64,000 nt of DNA from Coccinella septempunctata (taxonomy: Eukaryota; Arthropoda; Insecta; Coleoptera; Coccinellidae). Where the stretch lies: the NCBI RefSeq assembly GCF_907165205.1, contig NC_058193.1, forward strand, positions 7,006,001-7,070,000, read 5' to 3'. Shown here piece after piece: positions 55,289 to 64,000 of this stretch; the stretch's first letter is position 1, and the number at the start of each line of letters is the position of its first letter. The notes under the pieces were generated by a model that had not been told where the DNA came from, did not search any database, and worked only from the letters and a program-made list of their open reading frames with translations. A program made the translations under genes and the position numbers.

Positions 55289-55643
55289 TATATCTATTGT
55301 TATTCAGGGAATAGACTGATAATGGTTTCTATTTAAACTCTTTATTATATTATATTACAGTACAACACTTACAGAATATGAATTTTACCATTTATGCTCA
55401 TTCAACATGGAAATATATAATATGGACTTAGTCAGATAGTTTTCTTAAGGAAGGTGATTCCCCTCCATAAGTTTGAATCAATTCAAGAGGTATATTAACC
55501 AACATTGTCAATTTTGAGGTTGTTATTAAGTTTTGTAGGTTGGGCAGAGTAGTACGCCTGTGTCGATAATTTTTTCTTAAGAGTTCATTGTTTTTTATGC
55601 AATATTCTTGATATCAAAAAGTTTTGAGGGTATTTTCTTTCAG
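55289..55643. other. End of intron 4
   Basis: No coding signal. It ends with the acceptor tattttctttcag before exon 5. Confidence 0.5.
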
Positions 55644-55996
55644 TACCCTGACATATCATTCATCAGGCAAAACATGACGCAGAATCAAAGTTCCATCAAT
55701 AGGGAGTCTATGATCAAGTACCAATTAAAATTGAAAGAACCTGAGTACATTCACTATCAGGAATTCACGTAAGTATCACAGAGATTTGAATGAACACTCT
55801 TCTAATACATAATCCGTTGTTTCAGAATCTTCATTGGCACTTGGAATGTGAATGGTCAGCTACCTACAGTATCGTTGAAACCATGGTTAAGTTGCGACAA
55901 TAATCCGCCAGATTTGTATGCAGTAGGTTTTCAAGAAATTGATTTAAGTAAAGAAGCATTTTTATTTAATGATACACCGAGGGAAGCTGAGTGGGA
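55644..55996 (+). CDS. Ocrl: Inositol polyphosphate 5-phosphatase (OCRL/INPP5B), exons 5-6
   Basis: Exon 5 (55644-55768) continues in phase 0 from exon 4; exon 6 is 55826-55996, separated by a 57-bp intron (gtaagt...gtttcag). Exon 5 encodes the linker ending LKEPEYIHYQEF. Exon 6 begins the catalytic domain with the signature FIGTWNVNGQLP, then WLSCDNNPPDLYAVGFQEID and LSKEAFLFNDTPREAEWE. Asn in WNVNG and Glu in GFQE are the first metal- and phosphate-handling residues of 5-phosphatases. The donor gtgagt follows at 55997. The rest of the catalytic, ASH and RhoGAP-like domains must lie beyond 64000. Confidence 0.93.
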
Positions 55997-56079
55997 GTGA
56001 GTTATAAAATAATAATTGATATTTAGTTTTTTCAATATGGGGAATTTATTTTTGAACGTCATACAAACGTGATACAATA

Positions 56080-59000
56080 AGTATAGCTTGTGTATGAGAT
56101 ATACAAATGAGACTCCTTTCCCGGTTCTTAGTTGACGAAGTTGTGGTTCCGAGTCGAGTATGGGAATTTTTCAACGTCAATTGAGCGCTATTTCATAAAC
56201 GGGCTGAGCACCAAGTAATGTTATCTTTTTCCGATGCATAACTTTGAGAATACATTTTTGTAGAACATCTATGCTCTTCTTGTGACAGTCCAAAATTCCC
56301 CCCCATCCTATTATACCATACGAAAGCTGCTATCGCACTAACGCATCATAAAGAATCTGTAGGTGATGGATCTTATGCTTTGCGTTATATATTTAACGTT
56401 GGTATTCTGCTTTCATCTGTAAGCCAATCTGTAACTTTTCATAAGCTTACTGAAAAATTATGCATTTCTGGACGTTTTTAGTGATCTGTAGCTTACAGGA
56501 ATCCGTATCTATTCACGATAAGTAGTTCAAAACTAACACTGTAAAGAAGATAAATACAGGAACATTTCCAGAATTGCATTATTTACGAATCTGTCAACCG
56601 GACACAGACAGATCGATCGTACGCTACAGATTTGTAACTTACAGATGAAAAGCAGAATACAACCATAAATCTGTAAAGGATGCCCCGCAACTTTCTTGAA
56701 AGGAATGATGCATGCTCATGCCATTTTAAATTCTCATCTATGATGATGCCAAGATATTTTGCTGAAGCTGTTTTCGCAATTTTCAGTTGTGCATCTATTT
56801 TCAAATCTCCTAAATTTGGAATTGACTTCTTGCTTGAGGCGAAGGTTAGATATTTCGTTTTCTCAGGATTCATCGTTAATTTGTTCATTCGAAACCACTC
56901 ACCAAAGACCCAAATTCCACAATTACTTGATTCTTCAGATTTTCCCACGTGTCATCTCGAAACAAAACTATAGTGTCATCCGCAAAACATATAATTTCTC
57001 CTTTGCTGTTCATTACAAAGAGGCTATTCAAATAGAGATTGAATAGGATAGGTCCAAGTACCGTACCCTGTGGTACTGCGTAGTTTAGTCGAATTTTTTT
57101 GCTGTAATTTTCATTTAGAGTCACGATTCGGATTCTGTCTGATATAAAGCTCTGAAGAAGGTTTAATATTTTACCGCGAAATCCGTAATCTTTAAGTTTT
57201 TCTAAAAGTATATCATGACTGACGGTGTCAAATGCTTTAGCGAGATCTATTAGCACCGCCAAAGTTGGGATTTTTTTGTCAACATTTTTGTATATGAAAT
57301 CGGTTACCCTTTTAATTGCATCTTCGGTAGATATGCCTTCACGAAATCCAAATTGATTTTTTGATAATATATTATGTTTATCCATGAATGCCTCCATGCG
57401 TACTTTTATCAGTTTTTCGAATATCTTGCCCAGATTTGATGTTAATATAATCGGTCTATAATTCGTCATACGACTTCGATCTCCACCCTTGAATAATGGT
57501 TTTACTATACCTAGCTTGAGGATTTCAGGAAAACAGGCCCTTTCAAAACTTATATTCACTATATAAGTAAGTGGTTCAGAAATCAACTGTTGTATTTCTT
57601 TGAGCGTTTCTGCGCGTATTCCGTCATGTCCAGCTCTACCTCTTTAGGATCAGTTGGATGTAGAAAAAACGATTTGTCCAGGGGCTTGCTTCCCTGTTTG
57701 AAATCACTGGTGGTGTTATTTCACTTGTATAGTTTTTACCTACTTCACTGAAATGGTCATTAAAAAGATCTTGACCGTCCTCAATCCTCTCATCATCCTC
57801 ACTTTTTATGTATTTTACACCTTCATAATACGGTTTTCGGTTGTTTGTTATTGATTTAACACTTTCCCATAAAGCTTTGGAATCGTTCTGATTCGTGTTT
57901 ATGTAATTTTCGTGATAATTTATTTTGACCTCTTTTATGAGTTTGTGTAATTTATTTTTAATTTTTGAATAATCACTTTTCAGTTGAATATTAGTGGTTT
58001 CTTTTTTTACTTTGTTGTACATATTTTGTTTCTTTTTTATTTCGCTCATTATCATTGGTGTAATCCATTCTTTTCTATTTTTTCTATTTTTCTTGAGGTA
58101 TACAGTGGTTGTACTCTGGTCTATATATTTTTTCAAGATATCGATGAAGTTTTCTGTTATTTCATTGGCATCATTATATTCGTACACTTTCCAGATTTCA
58201 GTAGTAAGTAAGTTTTTAAGTTTGCTATAATTTATATATTTTCTTGTATGATCTCGTTTAACATGGTTTCTGTCAATGATTTTGTTGGTGTATAATATTA
58301 TAGGGTAATGATCCGTGATAAGGTTCCGCAATACGATTGCGGGTATCTTCAAATCCCTTCACGAAGAAATGGTCTAAACATGTACCGCTATCGGGACGAG
58401 TAATTTTGTCGATAAATGATGTGAATCCATATGTACATATTCTTATAATCTTCTACGTGAAATTCGCGAGAAAATAAATTGATATTCATGTCATCGGTAA
58501 GAATATGGTCAGTACAAGACTTTTGTCCCTCTAAATAAATCATTAATTTCTTATTGAATTCCACAATAGAATAATGTGGTGGCTTATATTATATCGAAGT
58601 GGGTTTTAGTCTTTTTTCTTCGCTTTGGAAGTTTAACTCTAGTGCTGTAATCGGTCCCAATTTAATTTTCGAATAGTCAAATTCGATTCCATTTTTTATG
58701 TACGCTATGATTCCGTCATTCCTATTGTAGTTGCCCTCATTATAAACTTGTTGATATCCTTTCATATTAAACAGATCTGGCTCTTCTACTTTAAAAGTTT
58801 CGGTCAGTACAATAATGTCAAAATTAGTAGGTAGGGTTTCCAAGAATAACTCGAATTCATTAAATTTTTTTTGTTTACTACATATATTCATCATCATAAT
58901 TATACTGAATTTTCCATTTTTCATAGAATCGAGTTCCCTCATGTCATCTTTGATTACGGTATTGTAATCTTCATTTACTTACTCTTTTATAAAATTGTCC
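56080..59000 (-). pseudogene. CR1-like LINE ORF2 (endonuclease-RT), degenerate
   Basis: The minus strand reads an endonuclease start (MMNICSKQKKFNEFELFLET, FDIIVLTETFK, GIIAYIKNGIEFDY), a gap, then a connector (WITPMIMSEIKKKQNMYNKV). RT follows: GIVKPLFKGGDRSRMTNYRP, NQFGFREGISTEDAIKRV, VLIDLAKAFDTVSHDILL, AVPQGTVLGPILFNLYLN and catalytic ICFADDTIVLF. The C-terminal part has SAKYLGIIIDENLKW and LSYGIIGWGGI, down to about 56080. A MITE (56402-56660) splits the C-terminus. Stops and frameshifts occur near 57600, 58360 and 58590. Confidence 0.85.
56402..56660. mobile_element. Small TIR MITE in the CR1-like LINE
   Basis: The 259-bp unit starts gtattctgctttcatctgta and ends with the mirrored acagatgaaaagcagaatac. 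It interrupts the LINE C-terminal reading between LRGILYRF and LQILYDALV. It has no coding capacity. Confidence 0.7.
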
Positions 59001-59042
59001 ATTTTAGTAGGACGCAATGCAATTTTTTTTTAAATATACATA

Positions 59043-61371
59043 TACAGGGTATTCCGTATAGACCACGTCAAACGAAAACGGAAAGCAGATCAGAATGTGC
59101 TCTACCTGACGTGAAAAAATCGTTCATATGAAAGTCTCACAGATTTCGAGATATTTGATGTTTTATGAGAATGTTGAATTTTTTCACTTAAAATGCTTTC
59201 CCTCTTGCGGAGCTACAATTAAATACTTTTCGAATTAGTTTTTTTACCGTAAATTTTGTTGAATGATTTCTTCAATTCATGCAATGAAAAATATCACAAA
59301 ATATTATACAGGGATTCTGAAAGAAAAATTGAAATTCATGTTCTGAAGGAAGTGTTATTTTGTGCTGAATTCTATCTGACGTGGTATAAAAAAAGACACT
59401 AGACCTTTTCTGCATATAACGTTGAAAAGTTGCCCATTTTGTGAGGATTCCGAAAAGGTTAAATACAGGTGATAAGCTTCTTCACGAAAAAAGATATTTG
59501 AATGTTTATCGAAAATGGAGCATTTCTGTGAATAACTGATTTTGTCACCTTTTCTATAAATACTTTCATTTTGCACTTCCTGCTGAAAATAATCAATCAA
59601 CAAATCAATAAAATGTTATTAAGACGTCAATTCACTGACTGAGTTTTTTATTTCTTTTTCTTTGCCTAAAGAACTCTCGAACATCGATATGATGTGATGC
59701 GATTCAATGATTCAAACTTAAGGTATCTATGGACACGTTCATTTGCATCTAGTGGAAGTAAATGCGTATCAGTTTACTGGTTAAAATGTCTACAGAAAAT
59801 GTTTCGTATACTGCAAGAGAATTCGCCGACATGCACCTTATTTATGGAGAAGTACGTCTTAATGCTAGAGCAGCATCGAGGCTTTATTCAGAGCGGTACC
59901 CCAATCGCCGATATCCCAATTACGAAGTTTTTATCCGGACCCATAATGCAATTGTCGAATGAAGAGTTCCTGGGAGTCGTCAAAGTAGTGGCCAGCCTTC
60001 GATCGTGGAGGATGACACCATTTTGAATGAAGTCGAAAATAATCCTTCAGTATCAACCAGAACGATAGAGCTCATGACAGGCATATGAAAATCTAGTGCC
60101 CATAGAATCCTGAAGAAACACAAATAGCACCCCTACCATATTCAGCAAGTTCAACAACTACTACCAAGAGACTATCAAGCCCAAGTAGAATTTTGTCAAC
60201 AAAGGTTGCTGAAACATTTATGGACTGGAATACGATGGAAGAATATTCGGCCCGACAGAATTGCCGCAATCATTAAACGGCACCAACTATTTGAATTTTC
60301 TAAGGAACAGTGTACCCTTACTCTTAGAAGATATACCACTGGAAATGCGACGAAATCTATGGTTTCGACACGACGGGTGCCCAGCACACTACAGTCGTCA
60401 TGTTAGGGAATATTTAAACCAAACATATCCCGTTCACTAGACTTAAATCCTCTGGATTTTTATTACTGGGGTCTTTTAAAAAATGAAATTCATTCGAATC
60501 CCATAAGAGATGAAGCACAACTTAGGGACCGCATTCGTATTTCAGCAGTCAAAATAGCGGGAGACGTTTGTATGGTTTGAAAAGGTCATTTCTCAATAGA
60601 TGCAGGGCATGTATTAGCGAAGGGGGTGGTCATTTTGAGCATTGGCTCTAATAAAAATCCTGAATTCTTTTTATTGGTATTTTTATGAAGTTTCTTCACA
60701 ATAGATTTGTTGATGTTGAAGGTCCAGTACGTTATTACATTATATCATTGCAATTAATGAATAATTTCATTTTATAAGTAATTTAAGGACTTACTGACAT
60801 TTTTCAAGAGAATTATTCAATATGTTACAGCAGAATCTGCAGAATGAAAGAATTTGTGGAAAAGGTGACAAAATTAGTTTTTCACAGAAATGCTCCATTT
60901 TCTATAAACATTCAAATATCTTTTTTTCGTGAAGAAGGTCATCACCTGTATTTATCCTTTTCGGAATCCTCACAAAATAGGCAACTTTTCAACGTAATAT
61001 GCAGAAAAGGTCTAGTGTCTTTTTTTTATACCACGTCAGATAGAACTCAGCACAAAATAACACTTCCTTCAGAACATGAATTTCAATTTTTTTTCCAGAA
61101 TCCCTGTATAATATTTTGTGGTATTTTTCATTGCATGAATTGAAGAAATAATTCAACAAAATTTACGGAAAAAAACTGATTCGAAAAGTATTTAATTGTA
61201 GCTCCGCAAGAGAGAAAGCATTTTAAGTGAAAAAATTCAACATTTTCATAAAACATCAAATATCTCGAAAACTGTGAGACTTTCATATGAACGATTTTTT
61301 CACATCAGGTAGAGCACATTCTGATCTACTTTCCGATTTCGTTTGACGTGGTCTTCCCGGTACACTTTGTA
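59043..61371 (+). mobile_element. Third long-TIR Tc1/mariner-like element
   Basis: Ends tacagggtattccgtatag and its diverged inverse (ttcccggtacactttgta), TA on both sides (59041-59042, 61372-61373). TIRs are about 540-580 bp (59043-59620 and 60830-61371). A plus-strand transposase relic lies between them. Confidence 0.85.
59786..60651 (+). pseudogene. Tc1/mariner-like transposase relic
   Basis: Starts MSTENVSYTAREFADMHLIY with the RRYPNYEVFIRTHNAIVE HTH region, then a stop. Further pieces: QPSIVEDDTILNEVENNPSV, AHRILKKHK and HPYHIQQVQQL. A badly deleted catalytic core follows (only degenerate traces near 60330-60480, including a DGCPAHYSRHV-like second-aspartate block), with the end GGGHFEHWL at 60651. 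Inactive. Confidence 0.8.
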
Positions 61372-61413
61372 TATATATACACACACCCTGTAACAACACC
61401 CTGTATATACATA

Positions 61414-62120
61414 TACATGGTGTTTCCTAATTGAATGTCAATACTTATGGGGGTGATTTTTGGGCCAATTTTAAGAAAAAAACTTTATATGAACATATGT
61501 CCTAAACGTCTTACCTCTTGAGATACAGGGTAGCAAAGTTTTCAAAAATAAATAATTTATTATCAATATCTACAACACCACTTCAAATATTTTAATGAAA
61601 TTTGTCATGCATGTATACTATGAATCAAGAGGCATTTTTTAATGTATCACTTTTTTCTTAATTTCTACTAGTGGCGTTCGTACGTAATTTGACCTACCTA
61701 TTTTGGCAGACATTGATGGTGCGCCACAGATTTTTTCCGTAATAAAAATTATTTTTGAAATTCCCAATCATTCCTTACCAAAGTTGATCATTTGACTTTT
61801 TTCAATCCGATTCACGGTTTCCGCTTAAAAAAATAAAAAACGTTTCTCTGCATGATCATAACAATATCCTCAATCATCCTCAACATACATATGACAATAT
61901 CACCATGCAGAAACATACGTAGATTTAATTTTGTATTGCGTCGGACTAAAAGAATTCAAGTGATCAAATTTGCTCATAGTTGAATTCAGTCAGTGGCGTA
62001 CTACCCTGTATCTCAAAAGGTAAGACGTTTAGGACATATGTTCATATGAAGTTTTTTTCTTGAAATGGGCCCAAAAATTACCCCCATAAATATTGACAGT
62101 CAATTAGGAAACACTCTGTA
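61414..62120. mobile_element. TA-flanked MITE
   Basis: Inverted ends tacatggtgtttcctaattg / caattaggaaacactctgta, TA on both sides. Arms of about 150 bp share ttaggacatatgttcatatg and gagatacagggta. Non-coding. Confidence 0.85.
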
Positions 62121-62439
62121 TAAATATATACATATAATATATTTTTTTTTACTATTATTTTTCTCCTTTTTTTTCTCTTTTTTCCTTTTTTTAAAATTAC
62201 AGATTCCTACTTTTCTGCTCCTGATTTATTTCGAAGTTTCATACCACCTATGTAATCCTTTTGGGATGCCTTCGTTTTTTGTAAGAATTTTTTCGTATGT
62301 GTGGCTAAGTGTGGTGTGGGCAATTTTCCCACTCGATTTTTTTCACATCTATCTGATGGTCCTAATCCAGGAGTTCTTAAATCCCGATTTCCAGCATCAC
62401 TGCCGTTTCAATTTGAGTACCTAGAAGTCAATTTAGTTC
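62121..62439. other. Pyrimidine-rich spacer
   Basis: A T-rich run near 62140-62190 gives a hydrophobic chance frame on the plus strand; no gene is recognised. Confidence 0.4.
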
Positions 62440-62700
62440 TCAACAAAGGAACTCTGCCGTAAAGTTGGCACCACTTTGTAGTCCAAATATTATAATATTT
62501 TTCTTGTTACATACGCGCTCATTTATTTGAAGTTTTCCCCTCAGATCTTCGTTTTCCTTTTCCAAAGCTTCACCCTTATTTTTTAATGTTTGTATTTCTA
62601 ACAGTATCCTCACCTCAGACGCGGATATACGGTTTTTGACCTCTCGAATTTCTGCCAAGTTTAGTTAGTGTAACCTCCTCCTCTGTCACCTGGCTCAGCA
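62440..62700 (-). pseudogene. LINE ORF1 fragment (coiled coil)
   Basis: The minus strand encodes MAEIREVKNRISASEVRILL followed by a coiled coil (LKNKGEALEKENEDLRGKLQ) and the NKKNIIIFGL motif typical of ORF1 proteins of CR1/Jockey-group LINEs. It points the same way as, and lies upstream of, the CR1-like ORF2 at 56.1-59.0 kb. It may be the same element, separated by the insertions at 59043-62120. Confidence 0.65.
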
Positions 62701-63037
62701 TTATAAATGTCAAAATGTATATGAAAAACCTGTAACTTCCAATCCTGACACACTGAAAGTGTACGAACATTATCAAGGCAATTTCGCCTGAGCTATTAAT
62801 TTCGCAAGTAAATATGATATTTTACTTTGTATTTTGATTTTTTAATTAAGGGAATTTTATATTTTTGGTATATCTCGCGCTTTAATGAGGAGAAAAACAA
62901 GGACACAGCCTTCACTCCACTGAGACCGACCAGGGAGACTTTTGTTCTAAACGAAGAACAGGAAGGTTTAGGCTTAGCCTATTCTTGCATAAAACCTTAA
63001 TCTTTTTATCTCCTCTCATAAAACAATAATGAAGGAA
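62701..63037. other. Spacer without recognised feature
   Basis: No coding signal; AT-rich with one GC-richer patch near 62900-62980. Confidence 0.4.
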
Positions 63038-63960
63038 CTTGCCTCTTGACTAGGAATACCGTAGGCTTCCACCCATTTTGTGATATAGTCCATCGCTGTA
63101 CTGTACAAACATGTACAGGGTGGGCAAAATTCGTTGTCTACTGATGGGATCTCGAGAACTATAGCAGCTAGAAGAAAACGGATGACACATTCTCGAGCTC
63201 TTTTTTACTTACTATTCCAAATCTGAAAACAGATCTAGCTTAACGTTCATAGATTTTGAGTTATGAACGAAAATTGAGAAATTGTCATTTTCAATGAAGC
63301 TGAATAACTCGCTTATTTGAACTCGTATTCGAAATATGCGTTGTTACATTCTACAGGCACTTTTTTATGAGGAATTCGAATATTATATTAATAAATTTTT
63401 TGATCCTGTCATTTTCGAGATACGACAGGGATTTATGATTTTTCAAATGTAAACTATAGTTGAAAGTTCTTTCATCTTGCTGCAATTTTTTTGCTGATTT
63501 CAAAAATGGATGATATGTCGCTATAGGATTAGTCGAGAAAAAAGAGCTCGAGAATGTGGCGTCCGTTTTCTTCTAGCTGCTATAGTTCTCGAGATTCCTT
63601 CAGTAGACAACGAATTTTGCCCAGCCTGTACATTATGGTTAATGTACTTGTTTCCATGGTCTGCTTCGGGAAAGGGGCCAGCGATGTCGATAGCTACTCG
63701 TTCCATGGGGGATCCGACGTTATATTGCTTCATTGGTGCTTTTCCTTTACCATAAGGTCCGTTAGCATCAGCACAAACTTTGCATCTTCTACACCAATCT
63801 TTAACGTCCTTCTTATAATTCAGCCAATAAAATTGCTGTCTGACTTTTTCCAACGTATTAGTTATCCCAAAATGACCACCTGAAGTTCCATTATGTAGTC
63901 TGGTCAGAATGTCTGTCACTCGGCTCTTGGGCCTTCTAGAAGGCAGCGGCCACGGTTCAA
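63038..63960 (-). pseudogene. Ty3/gypsy integrase fragment (minus), split by a MITE
   Basis: From 63960 the minus strand reads SRVTDILTRLHNGTSGGHFG, KVRQQFYWLNYKKDVKDWCR, RRCKVCADANGPYGKGKAPM and AIDIAGPFPEADHGNKYI. Then a short foreign stretch and the MITE at 63116-63628 intervene, after which AMDYITKWVEAYGIPSQEA resumes (63100-63038). It is the same family as 52255-52965 but includes the HH half of the finger. It may continue past the window end. Confidence 0.85.
63116..63628. mobile_element. TA-flanked MITE in gypsy integrase
   Basis: Inverted ends cagggtgggcaaaattcg / cgaattttgcccagcctg are each bordered by TA (63114-63115, 63629-63630). Arms of about 100 bp share gagaactatagcagctagaa. 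Because the next outer bases differ (g versus c), the TA is the duplication and the element proper starts at CAG. Confidence 0.88.
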
Positions 63961-64000
63961 TATAAAAAACGTTGGTCTTGAAGAGAAAAATGTATCAATG

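Noticed and set aside
62065..62424. Hydrophobic 119-codon open frame resembling a membrane protein
   Set aside because: It comes from a T-rich tract beside a MITE; low complexity explains the Phe/Leu run.

Overview
This 64 kb window is a piece of an animal nuclear genome, almost certainly an insect. It is AT-rich, has one spliced host gene with tiny introns, and carries Ty3/gypsy, BEL/Pao, LINE, Penelope-like, Tc1/mariner-like and 8-bp-target-duplication DNA elements typical of insects. A beetle would fit, but the sequence does not prove it. There is no prokaryotic operon, CRISPR array or plasmid-type system.

Host gene. The only cellular gene recognised is an INPP5B/OCRL-type inositol polyphosphate 5-phosphatase on the + strand. 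Exons 1-4 (37517-37600, 37740-37920, 38624-38752, 38804-38892) encode the N-terminal PH-like domain. Exons 5-6 (55644-55768, 55826-55996) encode the linker and the start of the 5-phosphatase domain. All phases agree. Intron 4 is 16.75 kb and packed with transposon debris; the intron after exon 6 runs off the window (>8 kb).

Left part, 1-18 kb. An old minus-strand Ty3/gypsy relic (about 4.1-18.0 kb) is split by several insertions: a MITE with 8-bp target duplication (5138-9309, itself carrying a 5'-truncated LINE), a P-like element (10155-12869, itself carrying another MITE copy) and a complete Mag-like gypsy (12947-17863). A second P-like copy lies in opposite orientation at 413-2708. The Mag-like element has seven tandem hairpins in its leader whose stems vary in a compensatory way.

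Middle, 18-35 kb. One MITE copy, bounded by the direct repeat gttttgtt at 18052-18059 and 34970-34977, has been inflated to 16.9 kb by nested insertions: an 8-bp-duplication unit holding a long-TIR Tc1/mariner-like element that itself holds a 945-bp foldback; expanded (TA)n; a perfect 1.68-kb head-to-head Penelope-like palindrome with hammerhead-ribozyme-like motifs; a gypsy element with a textbook A AAA AAC frameshift heptamer; and a CsRn1-type gypsy with a tRNA-Trp primer site.

Right part, 35-64 kb. Foldback repeats precede the host gene. Its introns hold two BEL/Pao fragments, five LINE fragments, four more long-TIR Tc1/mariner-like elements or derivatives, TA-flanked MITEs and two opposite-facing fragments of another gypsy integrase. 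Nearly every mobile coding region carries stops or frameshifts; the least damaged are the gypsy at 24240-28910, the CsRn1-type element and the transposase at 47006-48091.
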